This document shows, piece after piece, positions 23,448-31,582 of a stretch of DNA of 64,000 nucleotides. The translations under genes were made by a program, and so were the position numbers. Origin of the DNA: UBA1952 sp965246765 (lineage in GTDB: Bacteria; Bacteroidota; Bacteroidia; Chitinophagales; Chitinophagaceae). Position 1 is the stretch's first letter. Every line of letters begins with the position of its first letter. The stretch is taken from positions 1-64,000 of the forward strand of contig CBDFFJ010000005.1 in the NCBI GenBank assembly GCA_965246765.1, written 5' to 3'. The notes beneath the pieces are model-generated. The model had not been told where the DNA came from, did no database searches, and was given only the letters and a program-made list of their open reading frames with translations.

Positions 23448-23903
23448 ATGTCTCAACTCGTTATTTATACCGACGGCGCGGCGCGCGGCAATCCCGGCCC
23501 CGGCGGCTATGGCGCTATCCTTATGTGGGGCGACAAGCGCAAGGAGCTTTCCTGCGGCTATATGCACACTACCAATAACCGCATGGAGCTGATGGCGGTA
23601 ATCGCTGCTCTGAAAGCGCTCACGAAGGAAGGCCTGAATATCACCGTCTTCTCCGACTCCGCCTATGTGGTGAATGCCGTGGAAAAAGGCTGGCTGAAAG
23701 GCTGGCTGCGCACAGGCTTTAAAGGCAAAAAAAATCCAGATTTGTGGGCGGAATACGCGCAGCTTGCGGCGAAACACAATGTGCGCTTTACCTGGGTAAA
23801 AGGCCACGCAGACAATCCACTAAATAATCGCTGCGACCAATTGGCTACCGCTGCTGCGGATGGGGGAAATCTTTTGGTGGATGAGGGATTTCAGACCGAA
23901 TAA
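23448..23903 (+). CDS. rnhA: Ribonuclease HI
   Basis: It degrades the RNA strand of RNA-DNA hybrids (R-loops, Okazaki primers). It has 151 residues, normal for type I RNase H. The catalytic carboxylates are visible: Asp9 in IYTDGAARGNPGPGGYG, Glu47 in TNNRMELMAVIAAL, Asp70 in TVFSDSAYVVNAV, and Asp130 in NNRCDQLATAAA, with the active-site His in VKGHADNPLN. The basic handle region (WLKGWLRTGFKGKKNPD) is present. The start codon follows a double hairpin element by five bases. The next gene starts 15 bases downstream. Confidence 0.97.
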   Translation: MSQLVIYTDGAARGNPGPGGYGAILMWGDKRKELSCGYMHTTNNRMELMAVIAALKALTKEGLNITVFSDSAYVVNAVEKGWLKGWLRTGFKGKKNPDLWAEYAQLAAKHNVRFTWVKGHADNPLNNRCDQLATAAADGGNLLVDEGFQTE

Positions 23904-23918
23904 AGCGAAAAATTATCA

Positions 23919-24437
23919 GTGCATTTTCCAATTCATCTCTTAAGCACGGAGCAGCAATTCGCCTATGAATATCTGGTTCACGCATCTTATCCGAGTGGTG
24001 GCTGCGTGTTTATCAGCCGTTGGGTTATTGCGAATCTTGATTACGCACGGGAGTTGGAAATGGCCGAATTAGCAGCGCGGGAATTTGGCTGGAAAATTTA
24101 TTTATTGCCAGAACTTGATGTTAATGACCCGCTTCGGAGCATACTGCTGCCTGGAACAAGACGTAGTACTGCCAATCCTGATTACTGGATTGATGGATAT
24201 TATGCTGACCATAAAGAGACATGCGTTTCCACCACGCCAAAAAATCTGGAACATCGAATTGAGGAGAAATTGCGGCAAGGCGACATCATTCTTATCAGAC
24301 TTTTTGACAACCCTGACGATGAACTGATTGAAGACGTGGTTGAGCGAAGACTCAAGGCAAAAAGCCGGTTACAGGCTGTGCTGATTGTCAAGTGTAACGG
24401 TAACTTCAATCTATATAAGCAAAGAAGCCGAAGCTAA
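23919..24437 (+). CDS. BECR-fold nuclease-like domain protein (orphan)
   Basis: A 172-residue protein from GTG 23919. I read it as a possible member of the barnase-EndoU-colicin-RelE (BECR) group seen at the ends of CdiA and phage MuF toxins. The pattern is WKIYLLPELDVNDP, ANPDYWIDGYYADHKET, an Arg/Lys-bearing helix (NLEHRIEEKLRQ), and strands IILIRLF and AVLIVKCNGN separated by a helix DELIEDVVERRLK. No delivery domain, signal peptide or immunity-type neighbour is seen. It follows rnhA by 15 bases, so both may be transcribed together. A housekeeping RNA role or a domesticated toxin are both possible; the assignment is by eye. Confidence 0.5.
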   Translation: MHFPIHLLSTEQQFAYEYLVHASYPSGGCVFISRWVIANLDYARELEMAELAAREFGWKIYLLPELDVNDPLRSILLPGTRRSTANPDYWIDGYYADHKETCVSTTPKNLEHRIEEKLRQGDIILIRLFDNPDDELIEDVVERRLKAKSRLQAVLIVKCNGNFNLYKQRSRS

Positions 24438-24535
24438 CGCCTCGGCCCCTTTGGGTAGGACACGCCAGTAGCCTGCCCTTGAAACACAAATATAGGATTT
24501 GATTTCCGCAAGGTTACACCCCCGCGGCAATGATT

Positions 24536-24543
24536 TAACTTTG
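24536..24543 (+). promoter_or_regulatory. Bacteroidota -7 box of sucA (TAACTTTG)
   Basis: An exact TAnnTTTG match ending eight bases before the sucA ATG, the same arrangement as in valS and pheT. Confidence 0.6.
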
Positions 24544-24551
24544 AACCCACT

Positions 24552-27323
24552 ATGGCCGACTACTCTTTCATCTCCAACGCGCACCCGCAATTCATAGAAG
24601 GGCTTTACACTGATTATCTCCAAAATCCCGAAGGCATAGACCCGGAATGGGCCTCGTTTTTCAAAGGCTTTGACTACGCGACGGGCCGCAATGGCGGCGC
24701 TTCGGCTACGCTCAGCACAGGCTCAGTCTCCCCCTCCTCCGGAGGGGGCCGGGGGGAGGCTATAGACGCCAGCCAGATGGCGAAAGAGTTCGGCGTATTC
24801 CGCATGATACGCGCCTATCGCAAGCGCGGGCACCTGCTGGCTACCACAAATCCCATTCGCCCGCGCAAAGACCGTAAGCCGTTTCTGAATCTGGAAGATT
24901 TCGGCCTTTCCGAAGGGGATATGGATACGCCGTTTGCCGCGGGCTATTACATCGGCATGAAAGATGCGCCGCTGCGCGAGATTCATGCGTTTCTGAAAAA
25001 TACCTATGCCGGCGACTCGGGCATTGAGTACACCTACATCACCGATAAGAACAAAGCGAATTGGGTAGAACAGGAGTTTGAGGCGATGCAGAACCGCGAA
25101 CTGACTATTGAGCAGAAGAAGCGCATTCTGGAGAAGCTCAATGAAGGCGTCATCTTTGAGAAATTCCTGCACACGAAGTACATCGGCCAGAAGCGCTTCT
25201 CGCTGGAAGGCGGCGAGAGTACCATCCCCGCGCTGGACACGATGATTAATGAAGCCGCAGGCGCGGATGTGAAGGAAGTGGTGATAGGCATGGCGCACCG
25301 CGGACGTCTGAATGTGCTGGCAAATACGCTCGGCAAAACTTACGAGCAAATCTTCTCCGAGTTTGAAGGCAATATGCCTGCCGACACGACGATGGGCTCC
25401 GGCGATGTAAAGTATCACCTCGGTTTCCGGCATACACATAAAACGCCGGCAGGCCAGGAAATCAACGTTCAGCTTTGCCCGAACCCTTCACACCTTGAAG
25501 TTGTTGACCCGGTTGTTGCCGGTTTTGCGCGCGCGAAGGCGGACACGCTTTATGGCAATGAATACGACCGCGTGCTGCCTATACTTATTCACGGCGATGC
25601 AGCGGTGGCCGGCCAGGGCGTCGTGTATGAGCTGCTTCAGATGAGCAAGCTGGAAGGCTATGCCGTTGGCGGCACCATCCACTTCGTGATTAATAATCAG
25701 ATTGGCTTCACGACGGACTTTGACGATGCGCGCTCCTCGGATTATTGCACCAGCGTAGCAGCAATGGTGCAGGCGCCCGTGCTGCACGTGAACGGCGACG
25801 ACCCGGAAGCAGTAGTGAAGGCGGCTATTCTTGCCGTAAAATACCGCCAGGAATTCAACGAAGATTTCTTCATTGACATGGTGTGCTACCGCCGCCACGG
25901 CCACAATGAAGGCGACGACCCGGCCTTTACACAGCCTACCCTTTACGACCTGATTAAAAAACATCCGAACCCGCGCGAGGTATATAACGAGCGTCTCATA
26001 GCCCGCGGAGATGTGGATGCAAAGCTGGCTACGGAAATGGAAGCGGCTTTCTGGAAAACGCTGCAGGACCGTTTAGACGAAATCAAGCAAAAGCCTATTC
26101 CCTACACGTTGCAAGCGCCGGAAGAAGCCTGGAGCAAAATGGCGCGCGCCATTGACGACAACTTCAAGAAATCACCTGATACCGGCATTGCAAAAGAGGA
26201 AGTGGAGCGCCTGTTCCGCCTGTTGATGCAGGTGCCGGAAGGCTTTGAGCCGCTGCGCAAAATCGGCAAGCTGCTGGATGAGAAGGTGAAGCTTTATGAA
26301 AGCGAAGGCAAAATTGACTGGGCAAGTGGCGAGCTGCTGGCCTATGCATCCTTGCTCGCAGATGGACGAGATGTTCGCTTCAGCGGTCAAGACGTACAGC
26401 GCGGCACATTTAGCCATCGCCACGCTATACTTCACGATGAAAATACGAATGCGGAATACAACCGTGTAGATGCGGCTACTAAGGACGACTCACGGTTCCA
26501 CATCTACAACTCACTCCTTTCCGAGTTTGCAGTTTTGGGTTTTGAATATGGCTACTCCATCGCCAATCCTTCCACACTCACCATCTGGGAAGCCCAATTT
26601 GGCGACTTCGCCAATGGCTGCCAGACTGTAATAGACCAATACATCGCATCAGCAGAAACGAAGTGGCAGAAGATGAGCGGCCTCGTAATGCTCCTGCCGC
26701 ATGGCTATGAAGGCCAGGGACCGGAGCATTCCTCCGCGCGCATGGAGCGCTTCCTGCAGCTCTGCGCGGAGAACAATATGATTGTGACCAATATCACAAC
26801 CGCCGCAAATTTCTTTCACGCTATGCGCCGCCAGATGGCCTGGAATTTCCGCCTGCCGCTTATCAACTTTTCGCCGAAGGCAAACCTGCGTCTTAATCGC
26901 GCTTACTCCGCGATTGATCATTTTATAAGCGGCGGATTTAAGGAAGTCATTGACGACACAACCATCACCGCGCCGGAAGGGGTGAAGCGTGTTGTGCTCT
27001 GCTCCGGCAAAGTGTTCTACGACCTTTCTGAAAAGCAGGCGACGGATAGCCGCGCAGACGTAGCGCTTGTTCGCATGGAGCAGATTCATCCGCTTCCCGC
27101 CGAGCAGTTGCAGGCTTTGGTAGAAAAATACAAGACTGCTGAATGGGTTTGGGTGCAGGAAGAACCGCTGAATGCCGGCGCTGCATCCTTCCTGAAAATG
27201 AATTGCGCCATTCCGTTTAAAAAGATGGTTTCGCGCGGGCTGCGGGCAGCTTCGGCTACCGGCTTTTCCAAGAAACATGCGCTAGAGCAGGCCGCGATTT
27301 TGGAAGAAGCGTTTGCGCTCTAA
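24552..27323 (+). CDS. sucA: 2-oxoglutarate dehydrogenase E1 component
   Basis: The thiamine-diphosphate decarboxylase of the TCA-cycle 2-oxoglutarate dehydrogenase complex. It has 923 residues, standard length. The N-terminal E1 segment (FIEGLYTDYLQNPEGIDPEW) is followed by a low-complexity linker (about 45-72) that includes a palindromic repeat. Then MRGYRKRGH-like MIRAYRKRGHLLATTNPIRP, HRGRLNVLANTLGKTYEQIF, HGDAAVAGQGVVYE, the ThDP motif HVNGDDPEAVVKAA to CYRRHGHNEGDDPAFTQP, and the transketolase-like C-domain with LLPHGYEGQGPEHSSARMER. sucB is not adjacent. A bidirectional terminator follows the stop. Confidence 0.97.
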   Translation: MADYSFISNAHPQFIEGLYTDYLQNPEGIDPEWASFFKGFDYATGRNGGASATLSTGSVSPSSGGGRGEAIDASQMAKEFGVFRMIRAYRKRGHLLATTNPIRPRKDRKPFLNLEDFGLSEGDMDTPFAAGYYIGMKDAPLREIHAFLKNTYAGDSGIEYTYITDKNKANWVEQEFEAMQNRELTIEQKKRILEKLNEGVIFEKFLHTKYIGQKRFSLEGGESTIPALDTMINEAAGADVKEVVIGMAHRGRLNVLANTLGKTYEQIFSEFEGNMPADTTMGSGDVKYHLGFRHTHKTPAGQEINVQLCPNPSHLEVVDPVVAGFARAKADTLYGNEYDRVLPILIHGDAAVAGQGVVYELLQMSKLEGYAVGGTIHFVINNQIGFTTDFDDARSSDYCTSVAAMVQAPVLHVNGDDPEAVVKAAILAVKYRQEFNEDFFIDMVCYRRHGHNEGDDPAFTQPTLYDLIKKHPNPREVYNERLIARGDVDAKLATEMEAAFWKTLQDRLDEIKQKPIPYTLQAPEEAWSKMARAIDDNFKKSPDTGIAKEEVERLFRLLMQVPEGFEPLRKIGKLLDEKVKLYESEGKIDWASGELLAYASLLADGRDVRFSGQDVQRGTFSHRHAILHDENTNAEYNRVDAATKDDSRFHIYNSLLSEFAVLGFEYGYSIANPSTLTIWEAQFGDFANGCQTVIDQYIASAETKWQKMSGLVMLLPHGYEGQGPEHSSARMERFLQLCAENNMIVTNITTAANFFHAMRRQMAWNFRLPLINFSPKANLRLNRAYSAIDHFISGGFKEVIDDTTITAPEGVKRVVLCSGKVFYDLSEKQATDSRADVALVRMEQIHPLPAEQLQALVEKYKTAEWVWVQEEPLNAGAASFLKMNCAIPFKKMVSRGLRAASATGFSKKHALEQAAILEEAFAL
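24729..24759 (+). repeat. G/C-rich palindromic element inside sucA
   Basis: CCCCCTCCTCCGGAGGGGG is followed by CCGGGGGGAGG, coding the linker residues SPSSGGGRGE. Its CTCCGGAGGGGG core resembles the intergenic arms at 2701-2901. It lies in frame within the flexible linker of E1. Confidence 0.75.
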
Positions 27324-27333
27324 TGCAACAATG

Positions 27334-27369
27334 AAAAAAGCGGCGCTGCATTCACAGCGCCGCTTTTTT
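27334..27369. terminator. Bidirectional Rho-independent terminator
   Basis: A nine-base stem (GCGGCGCTG ... CAGCGCCGC) with a six-base loop, A6 before and T6-7 after. It serves sucA on the plus strand and the convergent DUF1963 gene. Confidence 0.9.
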
Positions 27370-27386
27370 ATGCCTTATCAATGTGA

Positions 27387-28133
27387 CTAACTGCAGGCCC
27401 AGCCAAACGCCAGCACGTGCCGATGCTTCGCGCATTGCGTGATGTGACCAATGCCCACATCGCCCCACATCCAAGGCACGCCGTCGTTGCTGTCTAATTG
27501 ATAGATGGCATGCATCCGCGTATCACATTCCGGGCACTGCGGGTATTCTTCCGACTGCACCCATGCCGGCCATCCACCAAGTTTATCGCCGTCTGCATTC
27601 AGGTACGGCTCGCTCACGTAATAGGCATCAAACTCTTCATCGCTCAGCTCCGGCAGGTCTATGTCTTCTTCCAGGTTCGGGAAGTCTTCAAAAGGCGCCC
27701 AGCCTGTAATGGTCTTTGCAGGAAAGTAGGTCTCGCCGCGCGTATGGAATTCTTCCGGCAATGCCGGTGCTTCAGCTCCAATCCGGTCATCAATAATGCG
27801 CAGCAGGTGACTTGGCGCAAATGGCGCCCAGCTTTCTCCCTCAGCTTCGCAAACGGTGCAGTAAAACATTTGAAGCATGCCTGTATTCAGGCCAAGCAGT
27901 GCCTGCGCTCCTTCCGGAAGTGTGGCAATGCTCAACTGAAGGAAAAGCTGTTGCGCCGCGCCGCAAGCTGCGCATTCAGGCCATCCCTCGCCCACCTGAA
28001 GCAGTGGAAGACCGGAATACTTTGAGCCGTTAAGAGCTGCATCGCCGTCAGCAGTAAGGGGCTTCCAGGACGGACGGCCTAATGCTGCAAATTTTGCGCG
28101 CAGGGCGGCATTCGATGTAGCGGAGTTAGCCAT
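27387..28133 (-). CDS. DUF1963 (YwqG-like) protein
   Basis: A 248-residue soluble protein. The DUF1963 pattern is seen in KYSGLPLLQVGEGWPECAAC (metal-like CxxC), LFLQLSIATLPEGAQALLG, LQMFYCTVCEAEGESWAPF (second CxxC), then a variable centre, DKLGGWPAWVQSEEYPQCPE (CPEC, third CxxC) and HAIYQLDSNDGVPWMWGDVG. Three Cys pairs suggest zinc binding, although family function is not established. ATG 28131-28133 (MANSATSNAAL) was chosen because the upstream 19 codons do not fit the family. It shares the sucA terminator and stands alone otherwise. Confidence 0.8.
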   Translation of the reverse strand: MANSATSNAALRAKFAALGRPSWKPLTADGDAALNGSKYSGLPLLQVGEGWPECAACGAAQQLFLQLSIATLPEGAQALLGLNTGMLQMFYCTVCEAEGESWAPFAPSHLLRIIDDRIGAEAPALPEEFHTRGETYFPAKTITGWAPFEDFPNLEEDIDLPELSDEEFDAYYVSEPYLNADGDKLGGWPAWVQSEEYPQCPECDTRMHAIYQLDSNDGVPWMWGDVGIGHITQCAKHRHVLAFGWACS

Positions 28134-28173
28134 AGCTGATGATGATTGCCTGCCAGCGAAGATAATTGCGGCA

Positions 28174-28584
28174 CTACGCTTTGTTGCCAAGTGCCTTCAG
28201 GCCGGCCTTAGCCACTTCTTCATCCTGCTTTACTGCGCCACCGCTCACGCCGATAGCGCCGATAAATTCTTTCTGCTCATTCTGAATCGGGAAGCCGCCA
28301 CCAAAGGAAATGAGGCCGCCGTTGCTCACCTCTATCTGGTAAAGTGAGTCGCCGGGTTGGCTGAGCTTACCGATAGCGGATGAAGGCATTTGGAAGAAGA
28401 TGGCGGTCTTTGCTTTTTTCTCCGCGATGTCTTTGGAGCCAAGCCACGCGCCGTCCTGACGGGCAAAGGCGATGAGATTAGCGCCGGAATCCACGATGGC
28501 GACGTTCATTTTTACTTTCAGCTCCATAGCTTTTTCTAATGAGGCTTTAAGGGCCTGTTGGGCCTGGGCGAGGGTAATGTTCAT
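28174..28584 (-). CDS. GlcG/HbpS family (haem-binding type) protein
   Basis: A 136-residue small alpha/beta protein of the GlcG/HbpS family, members of which bind haem or act beside cobalamin and glycolate genes. Seen: LAQAQQALKASLEKAMELKV, MNVAIVDSGANLIAFARQDG, the helix SKDIAEKKAKTAIFFQMPS, and the Gly-rich GGLISFGGGFPI with IGAIGVSGGAVKQDEEVAKA. There is no signal peptide, unlike secreted HbpS. Ligand and partner are unknown. The leader is A/T-rich with an AAATC repeat (28585-28600). The DUF1963 gene follows 40 bases downstream on the same strand. Confidence 0.82.
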   Translation of the reverse strand: MNITLAQAQQALKASLEKAMELKVKMNVAIVDSGANLIAFARQDGAWLGSKDIAEKKAKTAIFFQMPSSAIGKLSQPGDSLYQIEVSNGGLISFGGGFPIQNEQKEFIGAIGVSGGAVKQDEEVAKAGLKALGNKA

Positions 28585-28839
28585 TTTGATTTGATTTAGA
28601 TATCATCCTACAAAATAGTGCCTGCCATAGCGGCCTTCTTTTTTAATGAAAACACAAAAGCATCCGCCGCGCTCACGGCACAATCATTTTCGCTGTCTTC
28701 AAAATAAAGCGTCGGTCATGCAGCCGCTATGTCATACGTTATAAAGCATGGATGAAACGCCGCTTGGGCTATTGTGCAGCTCTTTCCTTTTTTCCGCTAC
28801 TTTAGTCCAACAATCCACTCAACCGACAACCTTACAACT

Positions 28840-29373
28840 ATGAGAGCAACAATAGGCGTGTATGAAGATCAGTCAAAGGCACTCGCCGCCATACAGGAAC
28901 TGAAGACCGCCGGCTTTCCGGAGAAGCAGCTGTCCATACTGCACCGCAGCACTACAGAGCATCCTGCAGACCCGGGCGAAAATGAAGAAGGGGAAGGGAT
29001 TGACTCTGACAATGCCTATCAGACGCCTATGCGTATTGCAGCGACCGGGGTGGGTATCGGCGCCATTGTAGGCCCGGTGCTCGGCGCGCTTGCAGGGGTG
29101 GGCGTGCTGGCCATTCCCGGCCTTGGCATTCTTGTGGGCGCGGGGGCGCTGGCCGGGGCCATTGCGGGGCTGGACGTTGGTATTATCGGCGGTGGTATTA
29201 TCTCCGCGCTGGCTATCGCGCGGGTAAACAAGCACCATGAAGACCTGTATCATGAGCATCTTGAGGCGGGCCGCTATATTGTTGTGGCGCAGGGCAGTGA
29301 AGGCGATATCGAACATGCGCGCGAAGTAATGCACAGCCACGATGAGCACGTGCATCTTGATAAGCACGATTAA
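28840..29373 (+). CDS. General stress protein (YflT/17M-like) with glycine-zipper membrane segment
   Basis: A 177-residue protein. Residues 1-40 (MRATIGVYEDQSKALAAIQE, FPEKQLSILHRS) form the ferredoxin-like fold of YflT-type general stress proteins, which sense element position (i, i+1) like 'ALAAIQELKTAGF'. A Gly/Ala-rich hydrophobic stretch follows, about 65-130 (VGIGAIVGPVLGALAGVGVL), likely two glycine-zipper membrane passes. The tail is His/Asp-rich (HSHDEHVHLDKHD), possibly metal-binding. ATG 28840 matches the conserved start. Role in stress is inferred from family. It stands alone with 255 bases upstream. Confidence 0.75.
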   Translation: MRATIGVYEDQSKALAAIQELKTAGFPEKQLSILHRSTTEHPADPGENEEGEGIDSDNAYQTPMRIAATGVGIGAIVGPVLGALAGVGVLAIPGLGILVGAGALAGAIAGLDVGIIGGGIISALAIARVNKHHEDLYHEHLEAGRYIVVAQGSEGDIEHAREVMHSHDEHVHLDKHD

Positions 29374-29423
29374 CGCCGGCACGGTGGTAGGATTTTGGTA
29401 GCTGTCGGGAAAATCCTTACGCG

Positions 29424-29723
29424 ATGCGATCTGTTTTTCAAGGGGTGCTGTTTTGCTGCTGCCTGGCATCGCTTGCGTTGCCAGCGGATGCGCAAAAACA
29501 AAGTAAAAAAGTGAGGCGTGCTAAGCCGCCTACGGCAGTAGGTCATGTGCAGCGCAGGCAACCGGCAGCCGTACCGCTTAACGTGGCTCCGCCTGAGGCT
29601 CCCGCTGCTATACCACAACAGGCTTCCTTTAAAGCCCCTTTGAAAAAGGAGCATAAGGTGGAGATTGTGCCTGCGCCACCGCCGCCACCAGGTCGCGACC
29701 CAATTCCGCCGCGCCGGCCTTAA
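29424..29723 (+). CDS. Small secreted proline-rich protein
   Basis: A 99-residue protein with a signal peptide (MRSVFQGVLFCCCLASLALPADA) followed by a basic and proline-rich tail: QKQSKKVRRAKPP, PAAVPLNVAPPEAPAAIPQQ, and VPAPPPPPGRDPIPPRRP at the end. There is no recognised domain. Such short disordered exports are common in Bacteroidota, but I cannot assign a job. The cysteine triplet in the signal peptide is not a lipobox. Neighbours on both sides are also small exported proteins. Confidence 0.6.
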   Translation: MRSVFQGVLFCCCLASLALPADAQKQSKKVRRAKPPTAVGHVQRRQPAAVPLNVAPPEAPAAIPQQASFKAPLKKEHKVEIVPAPPPPPGRDPIPPRRP

Positions 29724-29807
29724 CACAACTTTTCCGTCCGAAAGATGCCTTTATTTAAACCGCGGCATCGTCCTTGCGTCTATGATTGCAACAAAACGAT
29801 TGTAATT

Positions 29808-30095
29808 ATGAAACGCAGCGCAATAATTATCAGCATACTCCTTACAATGCTGTTTGCCGGCATCAGCATCGAGGCCGGAGCACACCGCCACGGATGTCGT
29901 GGACTATATGGACGGGGTTATGGGCACTATCGTTCGCAGCGGGTGTGGGTCGCACCGGCACCGCGCATTGTGGTGGCGCCACGATATGGCTATTACCGCC
30001 GGCCGGCATATTACTACCGCAGCCCGCGCTATCATCGCGGGCCGGCATATTACAGTTATAGCCGTGCCCCATATGGCTACCGCCGCCGCTGGTGA
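29808..30095 (+). CDS. Small secreted Tyr/Arg-rich protein
   Basis: A 95-residue protein: MKRSAIIISILLTMLFAGIS is a clear signal sequence, with cleavage near residue 26 (EAGA). The mature part is strikingly rich in Tyr, Arg, His and Gly (GRGYGHYRSQRVWVAPAPR, YGYYRRPAYYYRSPRYHRG), resembling small YXY-rich envelope proteins of the phylum. It is likely disordered or surface-associated; function is unknown. ATG 29808 lies in an A-rich context. It ends before a strong bidirectional terminator. Confidence 0.65.
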   Translation: MKRSAIIISILLTMLFAGISIEAGAHRHGCRGLYGRGYGHYRSQRVWVAPAPRIVVAPRYGYYRRPAYYYRSPRYHRGPAYYSYSRAPYGYRRRW

Positions 30096-30115
30096 GGTGC
30101 TGAGCACCTCCTGAC

Positions 30116-30159
30116 AGCAATCAAAAGCCCGCAGACAACGCTGCGGGCTTTTGATTGCT
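30116..30159. terminator. Bidirectional terminator with 19-bp perfect arms
   Basis: Arms 30116-30134 and 30141-30159 are perfect complements (AGCAATCAAAAGCCCGCAG and its complement) around a six-base loop, with A-tract and T-tract inside the stem flanks. It separates the Tyr-rich gene from the convergent glutathione-peroxidase gene. Confidence 0.9.
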
Positions 30160-30165
30160 TCCCGG

Positions 30166-30705
30166 TTACTTACCGATAGCGGCGCTGATCTCGCGGCTAT
30201 CCGGCTTGACAGCGGAGGGAAAAACGGCGACGAGCCTGCCTTGTTCGTCAATCAGGTATTTTTGAAAGTTCCATTCAACTTCCGAATCCTGAAAGCCATT
30301 TCGCGATTTTTCGGTAAGCCATTGATAAACAGGCGCTATATCACGCCCTTTTACAGAAATTTTTTCGGCCATCGGGAATGATACCCCGTAGTTACGCTGG
30401 CAGAATTCCTTTATTTCAGAGTTACTGCCCGGCTCCTGCGCCCCGAAGTTGTTCGCAGGAAAGCCGATTATTACGAGCCTGCCTTTGTTAGCCTCATAAA
30501 TCTTTTCCAGCGCCTGATACTGGGGCGTATAACCACATTTTGAGGCGGTGTTGACGATCAGGATTTTCTTTCCTTTATAGTCGGCAAAGTTGATCGTATC
30601 GCCTAAGAGGCCGGGGACTTTGAAGTCGTAGATGGACTGCGGCTCCAGAGATTCTTTTGGCATAAAGACAAAAAACAACTTGAATAGAATAAGAATGCAG
30701 AACAT
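30166..30705 (-). CDS. Glutathione peroxidase family (Cys-type) protein
   Basis: A thioredoxin-fold peroxidase that reduces hydroperoxides, usually with thioredoxin in bacteria. The active site is NTASKCGYTPQYQALEKIY with Cys in place of selenocysteine. GFPANNFGAQEPGSNSEIKE holds the Gln of the catalytic tetrad, and VEWNFQKYLIDEQGRLV holds Trp and Asn. From ATG 30705 the protein has 179 residues with a short hydrophobic start (MFCILILFKLFFVFMP), possibly an export signal or anchor. The inner ATG at 30663 would give a cytoplasmic form. A TAACTTTA box lies upstream. Confidence 0.9.
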   Translation of the reverse strand: MFCILILFKLFFVFMPKESLEPQSIYDFKVPGLLGDTINFADYKGKKILIVNTASKCGYTPQYQALEKIYEANKGRLVIIGFPANNFGAQEPGSNSEIKEFCQRNYGVSFPMAEKISVKGRDIAPVYQWLTEKSRNGFQDSEVEWNFQKYLIDEQGRLVAVFPSAVKPDSREISAAIGK

Positions 30706-30831
30706 ATTGTTAAAAATTTTACTTGTTGGCGATAAAGTAAAGTTAGGCCGGCGCATTTAAGATAACAAGAAGGGCTACATAATAACCGTGTTGGAAAGTT
30801 GCCCTTATCTTTCGCCAAAATACACTCTGCT

Positions 30832-31158
30832 ATGAAACAAGTTTTGCCCGTTTTTGTTGCCTTACTGCTCCTGCCTTTTGTTCTGACGTCCTGCAGTGAT
30901 AAGAAGAAGAAAATGAAGGCCGAGGTAGTTAAGGAATGTGTTGACGGAGGAGAAAAGCAATTTTCGGACCCGAAGATCCGCGGCTTTTTTCACGAATATT
31001 GCGAGTGCTCGGGTGAAAAAATTGTTGAAAAGATCAGTGATGAGGAATTTAAGGCTATGAAGAGCAAAAGTGACGCGGAAACGCAGGCGAAGCTTATGCC
31101 CATTATACAGCCTTGCCTGGACGAATTGCAGAAAAAAATGGCAGCAGTCGTCAAGTAA
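30832..31158 (+). CDS. Small lipoprotein
   Basis: A 108-residue lipoprotein: MKQVLPVFVALLLLPFVLTSCSDKKKKMK with the lipobox Cys at about residue 22. The mature part is highly charged and helical, with Cys residues in VKECVDGG, EYCECSG and QPCLDE. The spacing suggests disulphide bonds in the periplasm. No family is recognised. Chosen start ATG 30832 places the n-region correctly. A perfect hairpin terminator follows the stop. Confidence 0.65.
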   Translation: MKQVLPVFVALLLLPFVLTSCSDKKKKMKAEVVKECVDGGEKQFSDPKIRGFFHEYCECSGEKIVEKISDEEFKAMKSKSDAETQAKLMPIIQPCLDELQKKMAAVVK

Positions 31159-31166
31159 ATCACTGT

Positions 31167-31209
31167 AAAACAGAAAAGCCCACGATATACTCGTGGGCTT
31201 TTCTGTTTT
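31167..31209. terminator. Bidirectional terminator
   Basis: Perfect 19-base arms at 31167-31185 and 31191-31209 (core AAAAGCCCACGA / TCGTGGGCTTTT), five-base loop. It lies between the lipoprotein gene and the convergent isomerase-like gene. Confidence 0.88.
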
Positions 31210-31216
31210 CGCCTTG

Positions 31217-31513
31217 CTAATTCAGTGAGATGTTGGGCAATGTGGAGGACACGGTGTGATGAAACATAAGCGACTGACACATCACGTCGGCGAAATAAGG
31301 ATGAAGCGGGAACGAAGCTACAAGTTCCATTGCCTCCTGCTCGTTTTCTGCGGTGACAACGCACCAAAGCGCAAGCCGGGACTGTGCAAGACTATAAGAA
31401 AGCAGGCGGCCATCTGAGAAAAGTGCAGCCACACTGGCCCGTTGCTGCGGAATCTTCGCTGCCATCTCATCATTCATGGGCGGCAGCTCAAACTGAAACA
31501 TGTAAGCAGTCAT
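31217..31513 (-). CDS. Muconolactone isomerase-like / YCII-type small protein
   Basis: A 98-residue ferredoxin-like protein resembling the muconolactone delta-isomerase family: MFQFELPPMNDEMAAKIPQQ, LLSYSLAQSRLALWCVV, EAMELVASFPLHPYFADVM. No aromatic-degradation genes are nearby, so true muconolactone isomerase activity is doubtful; such dimeric alpha-beta barrels are often uncharacterised. ATG 31513 is taken; a TTG two codons upstream is unlikely. It is transcribed away from the gliding-domain gene. Confidence 0.7.
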   Translation of the reverse strand: MTAYMFQFELPPMNDEMAAKIPQQRASVAALFSDGRLLSYSLAQSRLALWCVVTAENEQEAMELVASFPLHPYFADVMCQSLMFHHTVSSTLPNISLN

Positions 31514-31582
31514 AAACAAAAGAAAGCGGCGCAGTCCGCATGGTATTGCAAACTACGCCGCTAAGATAAGACCTTAAGCTTG

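Noticed and set aside
30166..30705. Selenocysteine-containing glutathione peroxidase
   Set aside because: The active-site codon encodes Cys (ASKCGYTP); no TGA is present there.
31525..31563. Terminator between the isomerase-like and gliding-domain genes
   Set aside because: AGCGGCG...CGCCGCT arms exist but there is a large loop and no T-tract.
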